64,000 nt of DNA from the NCBI RefSeq assembly GCF_024462775.1, contig NZ_JANGCE010000005.1, positions 62,001 to 126,000 on the forward strand. The letters run 5' to 3'. Under the pieces are notes generated by a model that worked only from the letters and a program-made list of their open reading frames with translations, was not told where the DNA came from and searched no databases. Position 1 is the first letter of the stretch, and every line of letters begins with the position of its first letter. Of the stretch, positions 50,241 to 59,690 are shown piece by piece. This DNA is from Butyricicoccus faecihominis (lineage in GTDB: Bacteria; Bacillota; Clostridia; Oscillospirales; Butyricicoccaceae). The translations under genes were made by a program, and so were the position numbers.

Positions 50241-51643
50241 GCGTCGCCGCCCCCCTTCAGAAAAATGGTTACACGGGTGCCTTGCCCCGGAATGCTGCGG
50301 AAGGTGAGTCTGGCGCCGTGCAGCGCCACGATCCGCTGGCAGATCGCAAGGCCCAGTCCCGCGCCGCCTTGCGCGCGGGCGCGCGATTTATCCACCATGT
50401 AAAACGCTTCCGTGATACGCTCCAGCTCCTCCGGGGGAATGCCCTTGCCGTTGTCGTAGATGGAAATGCGGTAGCCGCCGTCCGGCTGGCTCACGCCCTC
50501 CAGCAGCACCGCGCCGCCGCCGTCCATCGCCTTGCGGGCGTTGTCCATCAGGTTGAGCAGAACGGTGTGCATCAGATCGGGCTCCACCTGTAAGACCGCG
50601 TCCTCGCAGCGTACGGCAAACGCGATGTTCGCATTCGCAAAAACCGGCCGCAGCCCAAGCTCAACCCGTTCAAACAGCACGCGCGCGGGCACGGAGCGCA
50701 GGGGGAAAACCTGCTTGTCCAGCACGATCAGGTCCATCAGCTTGCGGGAAAGCGCTTCCAGCCGCTTACCTTCGGTAAAAATATAGCCCGCGGATTCCGC
50801 GACCTGTTCGGGCGAGGAAGGGCGCGAACGCAGCAGATCGGCATAGCCGATGATGGAGGTCAGCGGGGTCTTGGTCTCGTGCGCGAAGCTGCCGACGAAA
50901 TCCTCCTGCCGCCGGGCCGCGTCCTTTAATTCGTCCACCATGGCTTCCAGCCGCTCGGCCATCGCGTTGAAATCGGCCGACAGCTTGCCCAGCTCGTCCC
51001 GGCTGGTGACGGGCACGCGCTGGTTGAACGCGCCGCCCGCGACGTGACGCACCGCGACCGAGAGCCGCCGCAGCGGCCGCGTGAGCAGGCTGGACACCGC
51101 GAAGGTGACCAGCCCCACGGCCGCGATCAGCGCCAGCATCAAATAAAAGAAGCGGTGGTACTGATCGTCGCGCGTGTCGAACAGATCGGTAATCTCGCGA
51201 AAGTTTTCCAGAAAAACCATGCCGTCGGACAGGGTCAGCGGGCTGGCGGCGTGCACATAGGTCCGCTCGCCGAGCTGCATCAGCTCGTACCCGCGCTGTT
51301 CTGCGCCGAGCGATGCGAGCATGTCCACATCGCCCGCCGCGCCGTCGCCGGTGAAGAGCGCGTCGCCGTTCGGCTCGGTCAGGCGAAAGGGGATCGTGCC
51401 GCGCCCGGTCTCGATGCGCACCGACTGCGCGACCAGCGCGAGCGATTCGCGGTCGGTCGCGTAGCCGTTTTGCAGCTCGCGGTCGATCGCGTACCATAAA
51501 ACGTCGTTTTCCTCGTAAGCGGCGGTGATCTCGCGTTTGAGCGAGGTGCGAAACTGCGAATCGATCAGCCAAAAGCCGCCCAGACTGATCGACAACGCCG
51601 TGATGACCACTGTGCTGCAAAAGATCTTCCAGAAAAAGCGCAA
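50237..51643 (-). CDS. Sensor histidine kinase (HAMP, HisKA)
   Basis: 468 residues from a TTG start next to the response regulator stop. Two membrane segments (about 8-28 and 160-185) bracket an outside sensor domain; HAMP follows (LTRPLRRLSVAVRHVAGGAF), then HisKA with H box SFAHETKTPLTSIIGYAD (His near 255), and an HATPase with N box LLNLMDNARKAM, DNGKGIP and GGAGLGLAIC. It should phosphorylate the OmpR-type regulator directly upstream. Confidence 0.92.
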   Translation of the reverse strand: MRFFWKIFCSTVVITALSISLGGFWLIDSQFRTSLKREITAAYEENDVLWYAIDRELQNGYATDRESLALVAQSVRIETGRGTIPFRLTEPNGDALFTGDGAAGDVDMLASLGAEQRGYELMQLGERTYVHAASPLTLSDGMVFLENFREITDLFDTRDDQYHRFFYLMLALIAAVGLVTFAVSSLLTRPLRRLSVAVRHVAGGAFNQRVPVTSRDELGKLSADFNAMAERLEAMVDELKDAARRQEDFVGSFAHETKTPLTSIIGYADLLRSRPSSPEQVAESAGYIFTEGKRLEALSRKLMDLIVLDKQVFPLRSVPARVLFERVELGLRPVFANANIAFAVRCEDAVLQVEPDLMHTVLLNLMDNARKAMDGGGAVLLEGVSQPDGGYRISIYDNGKGIPPEELERITEAFYMVDKSRARAQGGAGLGLAICQRIVALHGARLTFRSIPGQGTRVTIFLKGGGDA

Positions 51644-51647
51644 GCGA

Positions 51648-52304
51648 TCACCCCTCCAAGCGGTAGCCGATCTTGTAAACAGCCTTTAGGCGATCCTCCA
51701 GCCCGCATTTTTTGCGCATGCGCTGAATGTGCAGGTCGACCGTGCGGCTGTCGCCGAGGTATTCCTCGCCCCACACCTTTTCATAGATGCGGTCGCGGTA
51801 CAGGGCGATATTTTTATTCTGCACAAACAAAAGCAGCAGCTCGTATTCCTTGGCGGTCAGCGGTATGGGCTCGCCGTTTTTATGCACCATGCGGGAAAGC
51901 GTGTCGATTTCCACGTCGTAAAACACGATGCGCTGTTCGTTTTTGCCATAGCGCCGCAGCACGGTCTCCACGCGTGCGAGCAGCTCCATCAACTCGAACG
52001 GCTTTACAATGTAGTCCTCCGCGCCCAGCCGCAGGCCGCTCACACGGTCCTGCACATCGGCACGGGCGGTCAGAAAAATAACGGGTATGCCGAGCGGGCG
52101 GATATATTCAAACAGCTCGTAGCCGTTGGCGCCCGGCAGCATGATGTCGAGCAGCACCAGATCAAACGGATTTTTTTCAAGCAGATCGGCGGCGGACAGC
52201 CCGTCAAATGCACAGGTGCAGCGATAGCCGGCGTCCGTCAGCGTCTGCCGGATCAGGTTGGAGATCGGCGCTTCGTCCTCGACGATCAATATGGTGTTGT
52301 TCAT
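51648..52304 (-). CDS. OmpR-family response regulator
   Basis: 218 residues from MNNTILIVEDEAPI; an alternative ATG three codons upstream is possible. Receiver domain with acidic pocket (ED at 9-11), phosphate-accepting D53 in LVLLDIMLPG, and Lys in YIVKPF. C-terminal winged helix: DTLSRMVHKNGEPIPLTAKEY, then RTVDLHIQRMRKKCG and KIGYRLEG. First gene of the cluster with kinase, exported protein and VanY-type peptidase; by analogy with VanRS it may control cell-wall genes. Confidence 0.94.
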   Translation of the reverse strand: MNNTILIVEDEAPISNLIRQTLTDAGYRCTCAFDGLSAADLLEKNPFDLVLLDIMLPGANGYELFEYIRPLGIPVIFLTARADVQDRVSGLRLGAEDYIVKPFELMELLARVETVLRRYGKNEQRIVFYDVEIDTLSRMVHKNGEPIPLTAKEYELLLLFVQNKNIALYRDRIYEKVWGEEYLGDSRTVDLHIQRMRKKCGLEDRLKAVYKIGYRLEG

Positions 52305-52352
52305 ATGGATCACCTCTCGTCAAGAATACCGCGTTTCTCCATCATTTTTGCA

Positions 52353-54347
52353 TCATTGGGGCGGAACGGGCGCGCCGTTGTCCTCCTTGATCTCGCCGCG
52401 GCGGTAGGCGGCAAGCAGGTCCTTCAGGTCGCCGATCATGCGCTTCAGCCGCAGGCCGATGTCGGTCTCGCCGATCAGGATGCGGGCTTCCGAGCGGTCG
52501 AACGCCATGGAGGTCGAAAGAATATCCTTGTTATTGCGTATCGCGTCCCGCTTGCCGGAAAACGGCTCGTGCGCGGTCAGGTGGATGCCCCACGAATCGT
52601 ACACGAGCGTGTAGCCCGCGATGCCGGTGGTCGGCTGGTAGGCGCGGCAGAAGCCGCCGTCGATCACGATCAGGCGGCCGTCCGCTTTGATCGGGCTTTC
52701 GCCGTCCTTTGTCTTGACCGGTACGTGGCCGTTGACGATGTGGCAGTGCTCGCCCTCCAGCCCAAATTCCGCGAGGATGCGCACGCAGACCTCGTCCTCA
52801 TTATAATAGGAATAGTAGGGGTTTTTCGGCTCGGCCCAGATGGTTTGGTCCGCGATCAGGCGGCGTTCAAAGGTCGCGATATGGTCGCGCCCGAACAGCG
52901 GCGAGTGCCGGCCGCACCAAAGGAACCACAAAAAGTCCTTGCCGAACTGCCGTTCCGCCGTGCCCTCGCGGGCGTAATAGCCCTGCCGCGCGACGGTCTC
53001 CGCGTAATCGAGCAGGGCCTTGCCCGAATAGGTCTTGTGATCAAAGGTAAACTGCATGAACTGGCCGTCCTCCGTCATCGGGATGCAGCCGTGGTACAGC
53101 AGGTTGCCGTTAAAGCATTTATACAGACCGCCCTTGGAATACAGGAAGCGGATGTGGCGCTGCAGCTTTTCCGAGCGCAGAAAGGCGTTTTTCAGCTGCG
53201 CCATCAATTCGTGCTCTTCCGGCGAAAGCCGGTAGGGGTCGGCGGGATCGATGGTGGGGAAGTTCGTATCGCGCAGTGGATATTCGTCGTCGCCGATGCG
53301 CACGGTGCCGCGCGCAAAATCGATCTTGTCCAGCAGCAGCCGGTCCTCCATGCGGAAAGCCGGGCAGCGCAGGATGGTTTGCCCTTCCAGCTTGAACTGG
53401 ATTACCGCGATCGCCTTGTGCATCCGGGCGGCCATGGTCAAGTCCTTGGCGGTGGCGGATTCGTCGTCCACCTGCTTGGTTTGGAAACAGGATTGCTCGG
53501 CGCTGCACTTATACACCTCGTTTGCAAACAGCGCGAGCGGACGAAGGCTGATGCCGTAGCCCGTTTCGATCATTTCAAGGTTGTTGTAGGTGATGGAATT
53601 GCTTAAAACCGTGGCGATGCAGGTGCGGCTGCCGGTCGCCGCGCCCATCCACAGCACATCGTGGTTGCCCCACTGGATATCGACCGAATGGTGGTCCATC
53701 AAAAGGTCCATGATGATATCGGCGCGCGGTCCGCGGTCAAAGATATCGCCCACGATATGCAGATGGTCGACGACCAGCCGTTTAATGAGGTTGCACATCG
53801 AGATGATGAAATATTCGGCCTGATCGATGTCGATGATGGTCGAGATCACGCTTTCAAAATATTCGCGCTTATTGAAAATATCGTTGCCCTTGTTGAGCAG
53901 CTCGTTGATGATATCGCGCGTTTCGGGCGGCATGGCGCGGCGCACCTTGGAGCGCGTGTATTTGGATGCGCACAGGCGGCAGATCTCGAGCAGCCGACCC
54001 AGCGTGATGCGGTACCATTCGGCGGCGTCAGGCGCGGCCTGCACCAGTTCTTCCAGCTTTTCCTCCGGGTAGTAGATCAGCGTCGCCAGTTGGGCGCGTT
54101 CATCCGCGGGCAGGCTGTCCCGCAGCACGATCTCTACCTTTTCACGCACCGCGCCCGAAGCGTTATTTAGGATATGTACAAAGGCCTCGGCTTCGCCGTG
54201 CAGGTCGCTCATAAAGTGCTCGGTGCCCTTGGGCAGGTGCAAGATCGCCTGCAAATGGATGATTTCGCTGCTGGCGGCCTGTACGTTCGGATATTGCCTT
54301 GCGAGCAGGCGCAAATAATCGCGCCGGTCGTCTGATTGTATCGTCAT
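52353..54347 (-). CDS. fbp: Fructose-1,6-bisphosphatase, class III
   Basis: 664 residues from MTIQSDDRRDYLRLLA; upstream ATG codons are rejected because GGAGG sits before this one. It is the large Firmicutes-type enzyme of the metallophosphoesterase superfamily: FMSDLHGEAEAF (D-x-H metal ligands), VGDIFDRGPRADIIMD, WGNHDVLWMGA, and VNGHVPVK near the C-terminus. Reaction: fructose 1,6-bisphosphate to fructose 6-phosphate, for gluconeogenesis. Candidate promoter at 54384-54412. The gene before it on the minus strand is unrelated. Confidence 0.95.
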   Translation of the reverse strand: MTIQSDDRRDYLRLLARQYPNVQAASSEIIHLQAILHLPKGTEHFMSDLHGEAEAFVHILNNASGAVREKVEIVLRDSLPADERAQLATLIYYPEEKLEELVQAAPDAAEWYRITLGRLLEICRLCASKYTRSKVRRAMPPETRDIINELLNKGNDIFNKREYFESVISTIIDIDQAEYFIISMCNLIKRLVVDHLHIVGDIFDRGPRADIIMDLLMDHHSVDIQWGNHDVLWMGAATGSRTCIATVLSNSITYNNLEMIETGYGISLRPLALFANEVYKCSAEQSCFQTKQVDDESATAKDLTMAARMHKAIAVIQFKLEGQTILRCPAFRMEDRLLLDKIDFARGTVRIGDDEYPLRDTNFPTIDPADPYRLSPEEHELMAQLKNAFLRSEKLQRHIRFLYSKGGLYKCFNGNLLYHGCIPMTEDGQFMQFTFDHKTYSGKALLDYAETVARQGYYAREGTAERQFGKDFLWFLWCGRHSPLFGRDHIATFERRLIADQTIWAEPKNPYYSYYNEDEVCVRILAEFGLEGEHCHIVNGHVPVKTKDGESPIKADGRLIVIDGGFCRAYQPTTGIAGYTLVYDSWGIHLTAHEPFSGKRDAIRNNKDILSTSMAFDRSEARILIGETDIGLRLKRMIGDLKDLLAAYRRGEIKEDNGAPVPPQ

Positions 54348-54383
54348 AGGATGGGTTCCTCCTTTGCGTTGTCCTTCCTCCAT

Positions 54384-54412
54384 AGTATGACATATTTGCA
54401 TGCAAAGCACAA
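54384..54412 (-). promoter_or_regulatory. Candidate fbp promoter with palindrome in the spacer
   Basis: Minus strand: TTGTGC (54407-54412), 17-base spacer, CATACT (54384-54389). The spacer holds a perfect 12-bp palindrome TTTGCATGCAAA (54395-54406), a possible operator. The rest of the 260-base gap (54348-54607) toward the sugar ABC operon has no clear hexamer pair; a TATAAA at 54544 has no matching -35. Confidence 0.5.
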
Positions 54413-54607
54413 AGGCTTTTGTGCGGAAACTGCAAAAATTACGCAAAGAGAAACGGCGCGGCGGAACGCGAAGAAGCTGAAAACATAAAATAGTACAAGG
54501 ATCAAAAAATTATCCTATAGGCGCGGGCCGGGGGCAATGGTAGTATAAAAGCACAGGAAGCGGCGGTGCACGCCGCAAAAAGAGCGGACTTAACAGGAGG
54601 GAAAACA

Positions 54608-55573
54608 ATGAGCAAAAAGAAATGGGCGGGTCTTTTCGCCATCCTTACGGCTGCGGCGGTGACGCTGGCCGGCTGCGGCGGCGCGGACGGGGCAAAGACG
54701 GCGGATGGGGCGGACAAGCTGCGCTTCACCTTCGTTTGCCCGATCCAAGGAAACGTGTACTGGAATACCTGTGTGGACGGCATGGAAAAAGCGGCGGAGG
54801 AGATCGGCAATATCGATATTTCTGTCGTCGGCCCGACGCAGATCGATACGACCCAGTTTATCAAGGATTTGGATTCGACGATCGCTTCCAAGCCGGACGG
54901 CATCATGATCATGTGCTACGACGAGTCGATGATCGGCGCGAGCATTGACAACGCGACAAAGTCGGGGATCCCGGTGGTCACCATCGACACGGACGGGCCA
55001 AACACCTCGCGCGTGGCCTATTACGGCACGGCCAATTACGACGCGGGCGTGCAGGCGGGTCAGGCGATGGTGGAGCTGACCGGCGGTAAGGCCAAAATCG
55101 TGGTGGAGACGGCCGACCTGTCCGCGAAGAACATGCAGGACCGCATGAACGGCTTTTTATCCGTTGTGGAAAAGGAGCCGGGTATGGAGGTGCTGACGAC
55201 GGTGGCCGCGGCGGACGTGCTGGAGGGCGCCGAGGTGGCGCAGCAGTTTTTGACCGCGTACCCCGATATTTCGGCGATTTTCTGCGCCGAGGGTCAGGGC
55301 TCCAAGGGCATCGCCAAAACGCTGGTGGAACGAGATCTGGCTGGAAAGATCACAATGGTTACCTTTGACGAGGACGAGGAACTGCTGCGCAATATCGAGG
55401 ACGGCGTCATCACCGCGACGGTGGCGCAGGATCCGTACACGATGGGCTACAAGGGCGTCAACGCGCTCAAGACCCTCATCGACGGCGGAACGATCGAACA
55501 GGAGGTCAACAACGTGCCTGTGACGACGGTGACCAAGGACAACGTGGCGGAAATGCTGAAAAAGTACGAATAA
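54608..55573 (+). CDS. Sugar ABC transporter substrate-binding lipoprotein
   Basis: 321 residues from MSKKKWAGLFAILTAA with GGAGGG before the ATG. The lipid Cys is in VTLAGCGGAD (residue 22). The ribose/galactose-type type I fold follows: LRFTFVCPIQGNVYWN, YDESMIGASIDNATKSGIPVV with VVTIDTDGP, IFCAEGQGSKGIAKTL, and a C-terminal EVNNVPVTTVTKDN. It is the receptor of the sugar importer encoded downstream. The sugar is unknown. Confidence 0.92.
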   Translation: MSKKKWAGLFAILTAAAVTLAGCGGADGAKTADGADKLRFTFVCPIQGNVYWNTCVDGMEKAAEEIGNIDISVVGPTQIDTTQFIKDLDSTIASKPDGIMIMCYDESMIGASIDNATKSGIPVVTIDTDGPNTSRVAYYGTANYDAGVQAGQAMVELTGGKAKIVVETADLSAKNMQDRMNGFLSVVEKEPGMEVLTTVAAADVLEGAEVAQQFLTAYPDISAIFCAEGQGSKGIAKTLVERDLAGKITMVTFDEDEELLRNIEDGVITATVAQDPYTMGYKGVNALKTLIDGGTIEQEVNNVPVTTVTKDNVAEMLKKYE

Positions 55574-55599
55574 AACGGATCACGCCCGCCAGGGCGGCA

Positions 55600-55650
55600 G
55601 CAAGGCTCTGGAGGCAGAACGCGCACGCCTCCCGGGCCTTGCTTTATTTA
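55600..55650 (+). terminator. Imperfect terminator after the sugar-binding protein gene
   Basis: GCAAGGC (55600-55606) pairs with GCCTTGC (55636-55642) and GGAGGC (55610-55615) with GCCTCC (55627-55632), followed by TTTATTTA. The interruption makes it likely to be leaky, so that the binding protein is made in excess while the permease and ATPase genes downstream are still read. Confidence 0.75.
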
Positions 55651-55686
55651 CATTAATCCATAAGGAAAAGAAGTGAAGGAGTATCC

Positions 55687-56652
55687 ATGGAAAAGGTAAA
55701 AAGTATTTTAAAGAAGCGCGAGATGAACATCCTGATCCCGCTGATCATCGTTTGCATCGCGACGACCATGCTGGCGCCGCAGTTTGCAAGCAAGACCAAC
55801 GTTCTCGATCTGATGCGCAGCATTTCGTTTTCCGTTATCACGGCGGTGGGCATGACGTTCGTCATTACGAGCGGCAATCTGGACCTGTCGGTTGGATCAA
55901 CGCTGACCATTTCAGGCATGTGCGCGGGCCTGTGCCTGACAAGCGGCATCCCGACCGTGCCGTCTATTTTAATCGCAATGGCGCTCGCCGTGCTGATCGG
56001 CGCGCTGAACGGTTTCCTTTCGGTCAAGGTGGGCATGCCGTCCATCATTGCCACGCTCGGCATCTCCTACATATCCAAGGGCATCGTATTCGTTGTTTCG
56101 CGCGGAACGCCGTATTACCCGTTCCCGGAATCGTTCAATCTGATCGGACAGGGCAAGATCGGGTCGCTGCACTATTCCATACTAATCGCGGCGGTCATTA
56201 CGGTATTCTTTGGCTATGTGCTGTATTCGACCAAATACGGGCGCGTGGTATTCGCGCTGGGGGGGAACCGCGAAGCGACCCGTCTGGCGGGCATTAATGT
56301 GGATCGGTACATGATGAGCATTTATATTCTGTGCTCGGCTCTGGCGGGCTTTGTCGGGATATTGACCGCGTCCCGCATGGGCACGGCGGTGGCGAACGCG
56401 GGCGAGGGCAAGGACCTGATGATCGCCGCGGGCGTCATCATAGGCGGCACCAGCTTTACCGGCGGCGTCGGCACGATGGTGGGCACGGTGATCGGCGCCT
56501 CGCTGATGGAGGTGCTGACGAACGCGCTGGTCATGGTACACATTTCGGCATACTGGCAGAATGTGCTGATCGGCGCGCTGATGATTTTGGCCGTCAGCTT
56601 GGACACCATTCGCACCAACCCCAAGTTCCGCAAGCGGAGGAGAAAGGCATGA
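55687..56652 (+). CDS. Sugar ABC transporter permease (RbsC-like)
   Basis: 321 residues with eight to ten hydrophobic segments and BPD_transp_2 signatures: VITSGNLDLSVGSTLTISGM, a GMPSIIATLGISYISKG segment and LAGINVDRYMMSIYILCSALAG, followed by AAGVIIGGTSFTGGVGTM. It forms the channel of a ribose-type importer with the ATPase encoded one base downstream. Confidence 0.92.
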   Translation: MEKVKSILKKREMNILIPLIIVCIATTMLAPQFASKTNVLDLMRSISFSVITAVGMTFVITSGNLDLSVGSTLTISGMCAGLCLTSGIPTVPSILIAMALAVLIGALNGFLSVKVGMPSIIATLGISYISKGIVFVVSRGTPYYPFPESFNLIGQGKIGSLHYSILIAAVITVFFGYVLYSTKYGRVVFALGGNREATRLAGINVDRYMMSIYILCSALAGFVGILTASRMGTAVANAGEGKDLMIAAGVIIGGTSFTGGVGTMVGTVIGASLMEVLTNALVMVHISAYWQNVLIGALMILAVSLDTIRTNPKFRKRRRKA

Positions 56653-56653
56653 T

Positions 56654-58171
56654 ATGAGTAAAATCGTATTGGAAATGAAGCATATCACCAAGGAATTCCC
56701 CGGGGTGCGCGCGCTGGACGACGTTTCGCTGGAAGCGAACGAGGGGGAGATCCTTGCGATCATGGGCGAGAACGGCGCGGGCAAATCGACCCTGATGAAG
56801 GTGCTCTCCGGCTCGTACGACCAAAGCTCCTTTCAGGGACAGATATGCATAGACGGCAAGGAGACGCATTTTCAAAGCCCATCCGATTCGGAAAACGCGG
56901 GCATTGCGATGATCTATCAGGAGATCAGCGTGCATCTGGACTTGAGCGTGGCGGAAAATATGTTTATGGGGCACTGGCCGCTCGGCAGGGGCGGACGGGT
57001 GCTGTTCAAACAGATGTACCGCGACACGGCCGAAAAGCTGCGGCTGGTGCGGCTGGATGTGGACCCGAAGGCGGGCATGCGCGGGCTGAACACCAGCCAG
57101 ATGCAGCTGGTGACCATCGCGCGCGCGCTGTCAAAAAACCCGCGGATTCTGGTACTCGACGAGCCGACCAGCGCGCTGACCGAGTCCGAGGCCGAGCAGT
57201 TGTTCGACATCCTGCGCGACCTCCGGGCGCGGGGCATCACGATCATTCTGATCTCCCACAAGATGGACGAGGTCTTGGCGCACGCCGACCGCGTCACCAT
57301 CATGCGCGACGGCAGGGTGATCGCCTCGTATCCGGTTGCAAATGCGGACAAAGACACTATAATTAAAGATATGGTCGGCCGGTCGTTTGAATCGTTTTAT
57401 CCCGCGCGGCCCTACGAGCCGCAACCCGTGTGTTTCAGTGTGCGGCACTTTACCGTGCGGCACCCGTTTTCGGACAAACGCTATATCGTGGACGACGTGT
57501 CGCTGGAGCTGAGGCGCGGCGAAATACTGGGCCTCGCGGGTCTGGTGGGCGCGGGCCGAAGCGAACTGATGGCGGCGGTATTCGGAAAAACGGATAAAAT
57601 AAGCGGCGAAGTGTATTTGGACGGCGAAAAGATCGAGATCCGCTCGCCGGAGGACGCGATCAGGCACGGCATCGCGCTGGTGACGGAGGATCGAAAGGCG
57701 GACGGCTTTGTCGGGAAGCGGAGCATTGTGGACAACATCTGTCTGGCGAGTCTGGATAAGGCGCGGCGCGGCCTGCATCTGTCGCGCCGGATCGAGCGGG
57801 AAAACAGCAAAAAGCTGTTTGACGACATGGACATCCGCGCGCCCTCGATGGAGGTGCTGCTGGACACGCTTTCTGGCGGCAACCAGCAAAAGGTCGTCTT
57901 AAGCAAATGCCTGATGACCGAGCCGCGCATCCTGATTCTGGACGAACCGACGAAGGGGATCGATGTGGCGGCCAAGAACAAGATTTACAACGTTATGATC
58001 GATCTGGCAAAGCAGGGCGTTTCAATCATCATGATCTCCTCTGAAATGCCTGAGCTGATCTCAATGAGCGACCGGGTGGCCGTATTATCCTATGGACACA
58101 AGGCGGGCGAGCTCACGGGAGCGGAGATCACGCAGGAAAATATCCTAAAATGCGCGATGAAGTATTCGTAA
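56654..58171 (+). CDS. Sugar ABC transporter ATPase with two ATP-binding domains (RbsA/MglA-like)
   Basis: 505 residues. N-terminal domain: Walker A GENGAGKST, signature NTSQMQLVTIARAL (usual LSGGQ replaced by LNTSQ, frequent in this group), Walker B ILVLDEPTSALTESEAEQ. C-terminal domain: GLAGLVGAGRSELM (degenerate Walker A) and LSGGNQQKVVLSKCL, Walker B ILILDEPTKGIDVAAK. This fused form is typical for ribose/galactose importers. Confidence 0.94.
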   Translation: MSKIVLEMKHITKEFPGVRALDDVSLEANEGEILAIMGENGAGKSTLMKVLSGSYDQSSFQGQICIDGKETHFQSPSDSENAGIAMIYQEISVHLDLSVAENMFMGHWPLGRGGRVLFKQMYRDTAEKLRLVRLDVDPKAGMRGLNTSQMQLVTIARALSKNPRILVLDEPTSALTESEAEQLFDILRDLRARGITIILISHKMDEVLAHADRVTIMRDGRVIASYPVANADKDTIIKDMVGRSFESFYPARPYEPQPVCFSVRHFTVRHPFSDKRYIVDDVSLELRRGEILGLAGLVGAGRSELMAAVFGKTDKISGEVYLDGEKIEIRSPEDAIRHGIALVTEDRKADGFVGKRSIVDNICLASLDKARRGLHLSRRIERENSKKLFDDMDIRAPSMEVLLDTLSGGNQQKVVLSKCLMTEPRILILDEPTKGIDVAAKNKIYNVMIDLAKQGVSIIMISSEMPELISMSDRVAVLSYGHKAGELTGAEITQENILKCAMKYS

Positions 58172-58193
58172 AACAAGGAGAAAGGGCTGCGGC

Positions 58194-59690
58194 ATGAAGC
58201 GTTCAAGATGGGGCGGCGGAACTGGGTCCGTGAGCAGGCAGCTGCACGGCGCCCTGTGGAGGACGGTAAGCGCGACCGTATTGGTTTTTTTGTTCATCCT
58301 CATATCGATGAACCTGCTGGCGGGAAGAATTATCGAGCAGACCGAGCTGTTTCAGACGTTTAACCGTTTGTTCGCGCACGCCGCGCAGGTAGAGCGGGAC
58401 GCGTTCGCCATGCAGTACACCGGGACGGCGGAGGACCGGCGTAGCTGCCGGGACAGCCTGATCGCGCTCCAAAGCGACGCTGCGCAGCTGCGGGCGATCT
58501 GCCCATCGCGCGCGGTGGAGGACCTTTACCGGCACGTCGACACCTATGCGGAAGCCGTGCGGCGCGCGATGGACACGCGCGCCGGAGCGTCGGGGAACTG
58601 GAGGGATTATACGGATCAGCAATACCTCGGCCACCTGATGCAGGAGCGGTATACGGGCGTATATGTCTCCGTAACGGACACGTACGAGACGCGGCTGGCC
58701 TACTACAAGCGGCTGCAAACGGCGTGTCTGGCGTTTTCCATTGCGATAGGGGCGGCTTATCTGCTTGCCGCGACATGGAACATCACCGCGGTTGCGCGGC
58801 GGTTTACCGAGCCGGTGACCGCGCTCGCCGCGGCGGCGCGGCGGGTGAATCTGGGCGAGCTTTCGCCCGTCACGCTGCCCGAGGTCGGGGACAACGAGAT
58901 CGGCCTGCTGATCGACACGTTTGATTCCATGCTGTCGCGCATTCGCAGCCAGATGCTGGACCTTAAGGATAAATACCGCATTGAAAGAAAGCTGCACGAG
59001 CAGGAACTGGGCAACCTAAAGCTGAAATCAAGGGTGCAGGAGATGCAGTATCAAATGCTGTGCGCGCAGATCAACCCCCACTTTTTATTCAACGCGCTGG
59101 GCAGTGTATCGGCCACCGCCTACTGTGAAAACGCGGAAAAAACGGCCGCGCTGTGCACCAGTCTGGCGAGCTTTTTGCGCTATGTGCTGCGCGATATCAA
59201 CCGTACCATTACGGTGCGGGACGAAGTAAACAACGTGCGGGACTATCTGTTCATCCAGCAGATGCGGTATGGGTCGGAAATCGACGTGGATATCAACATC
59301 GAGGCGGGGTGCGAGGAACTGGAGCTGCCCTCAATGGTGCTGCAGCCGCTGGTAGAGAATGCTTTCGTACACGGCTGGCAGACACACGAGGGCGGCGGCG
59401 CCGAGCGGTATATCGGCATTGCGGCTTACCGCTCGGGAGAACGGGCCAGCCTGAGTGTGTTCGACAATGGGCAGGGCATGCCGCCGCAAAAGGTGGAGGA
59501 GCTCAACCATATTCTGGAGCAGGAGGACGACACGGTGGGCGAGTCCGTCGGTGTATACAATGTACTGCGTCGGTTCCAAATTTTCTGTGGCGGCAGCATG
59601 CGGTACCGTTTTGACAGCCGGCAGGGCGAATATACGGAGGTGACCATTAGCTTTCCGCTGAAAAGGGGTGGAACATGTACAGCTTACTGA
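58194..59690 (+). CDS. YesM-type sensor histidine kinase
   Basis: 498 residues. Two membrane segments (about 20-42 and 180-200) bracket an extracellular four-helix-like sensor; then HAMP (TEPVTALAAAARRVNLGEL), and a His_kinase domain with QINPHFLFNALGSVSATAYC (phospho-acceptor His) and PLVENAFVHGWQTHEGG plus an ATPase G box. It overlaps the response regulator gene by 16 bases, and both sit after the sugar importer, so it likely senses a sugar or its binding protein. Confidence 0.93.
   Translation: MKRSRWGGGTGSVSRQLHGALWRTVSATVLVFLFILISMNLLAGRIIEQTELFQTFNRLFAHAAQVERDAFAMQYTGTAEDRRSCRDSLIALQSDAAQLRAICPSRAVEDLYRHVDTYAEAVRRAMDTRAGASGNWRDYTDQQYLGHLMQERYTGVYVSVTDTYETRLAYYKRLQTACLAFSIAIGAAYLLAATWNITAVARRFTEPVTALAAAARRVNLGELSPVTLPEVGDNEIGLLIDTFDSMLSRIRSQMLDLKDKYRIERKLHEQELGNLKLKSRVQEMQYQMLCAQINPHFLFNALGSVSATAYCENAEKTAALCTSLASFLRYVLRDINRTITVRDEVNNVRDYLFIQQMRYGSEIDVDINIEAGCEELELPSMVLQPLVENAFVHGWQTHEGGGAERYIGIAAYRSGERASLSVFDNGQGMPPQKVEELNHILEQEDDTVGESVGVYNVLRRFQIFCGGSMRYRFDSRQGEYTEVTISFPLKRGGTCTAY

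Noticed and set aside
50766-51620. Minus-strand frame of 284 codons inside the histidine kinase
   Set aside because: Same strand but shifted frame; Arg/Ala/Gly-rich shadow of the kinase gene.
51729-53606. Plus-strand frame of 625 codons
   Set aside because: Antisense to the response regulator and class III fructose-bisphosphatase genes, both of which are strongly supported by motifs.
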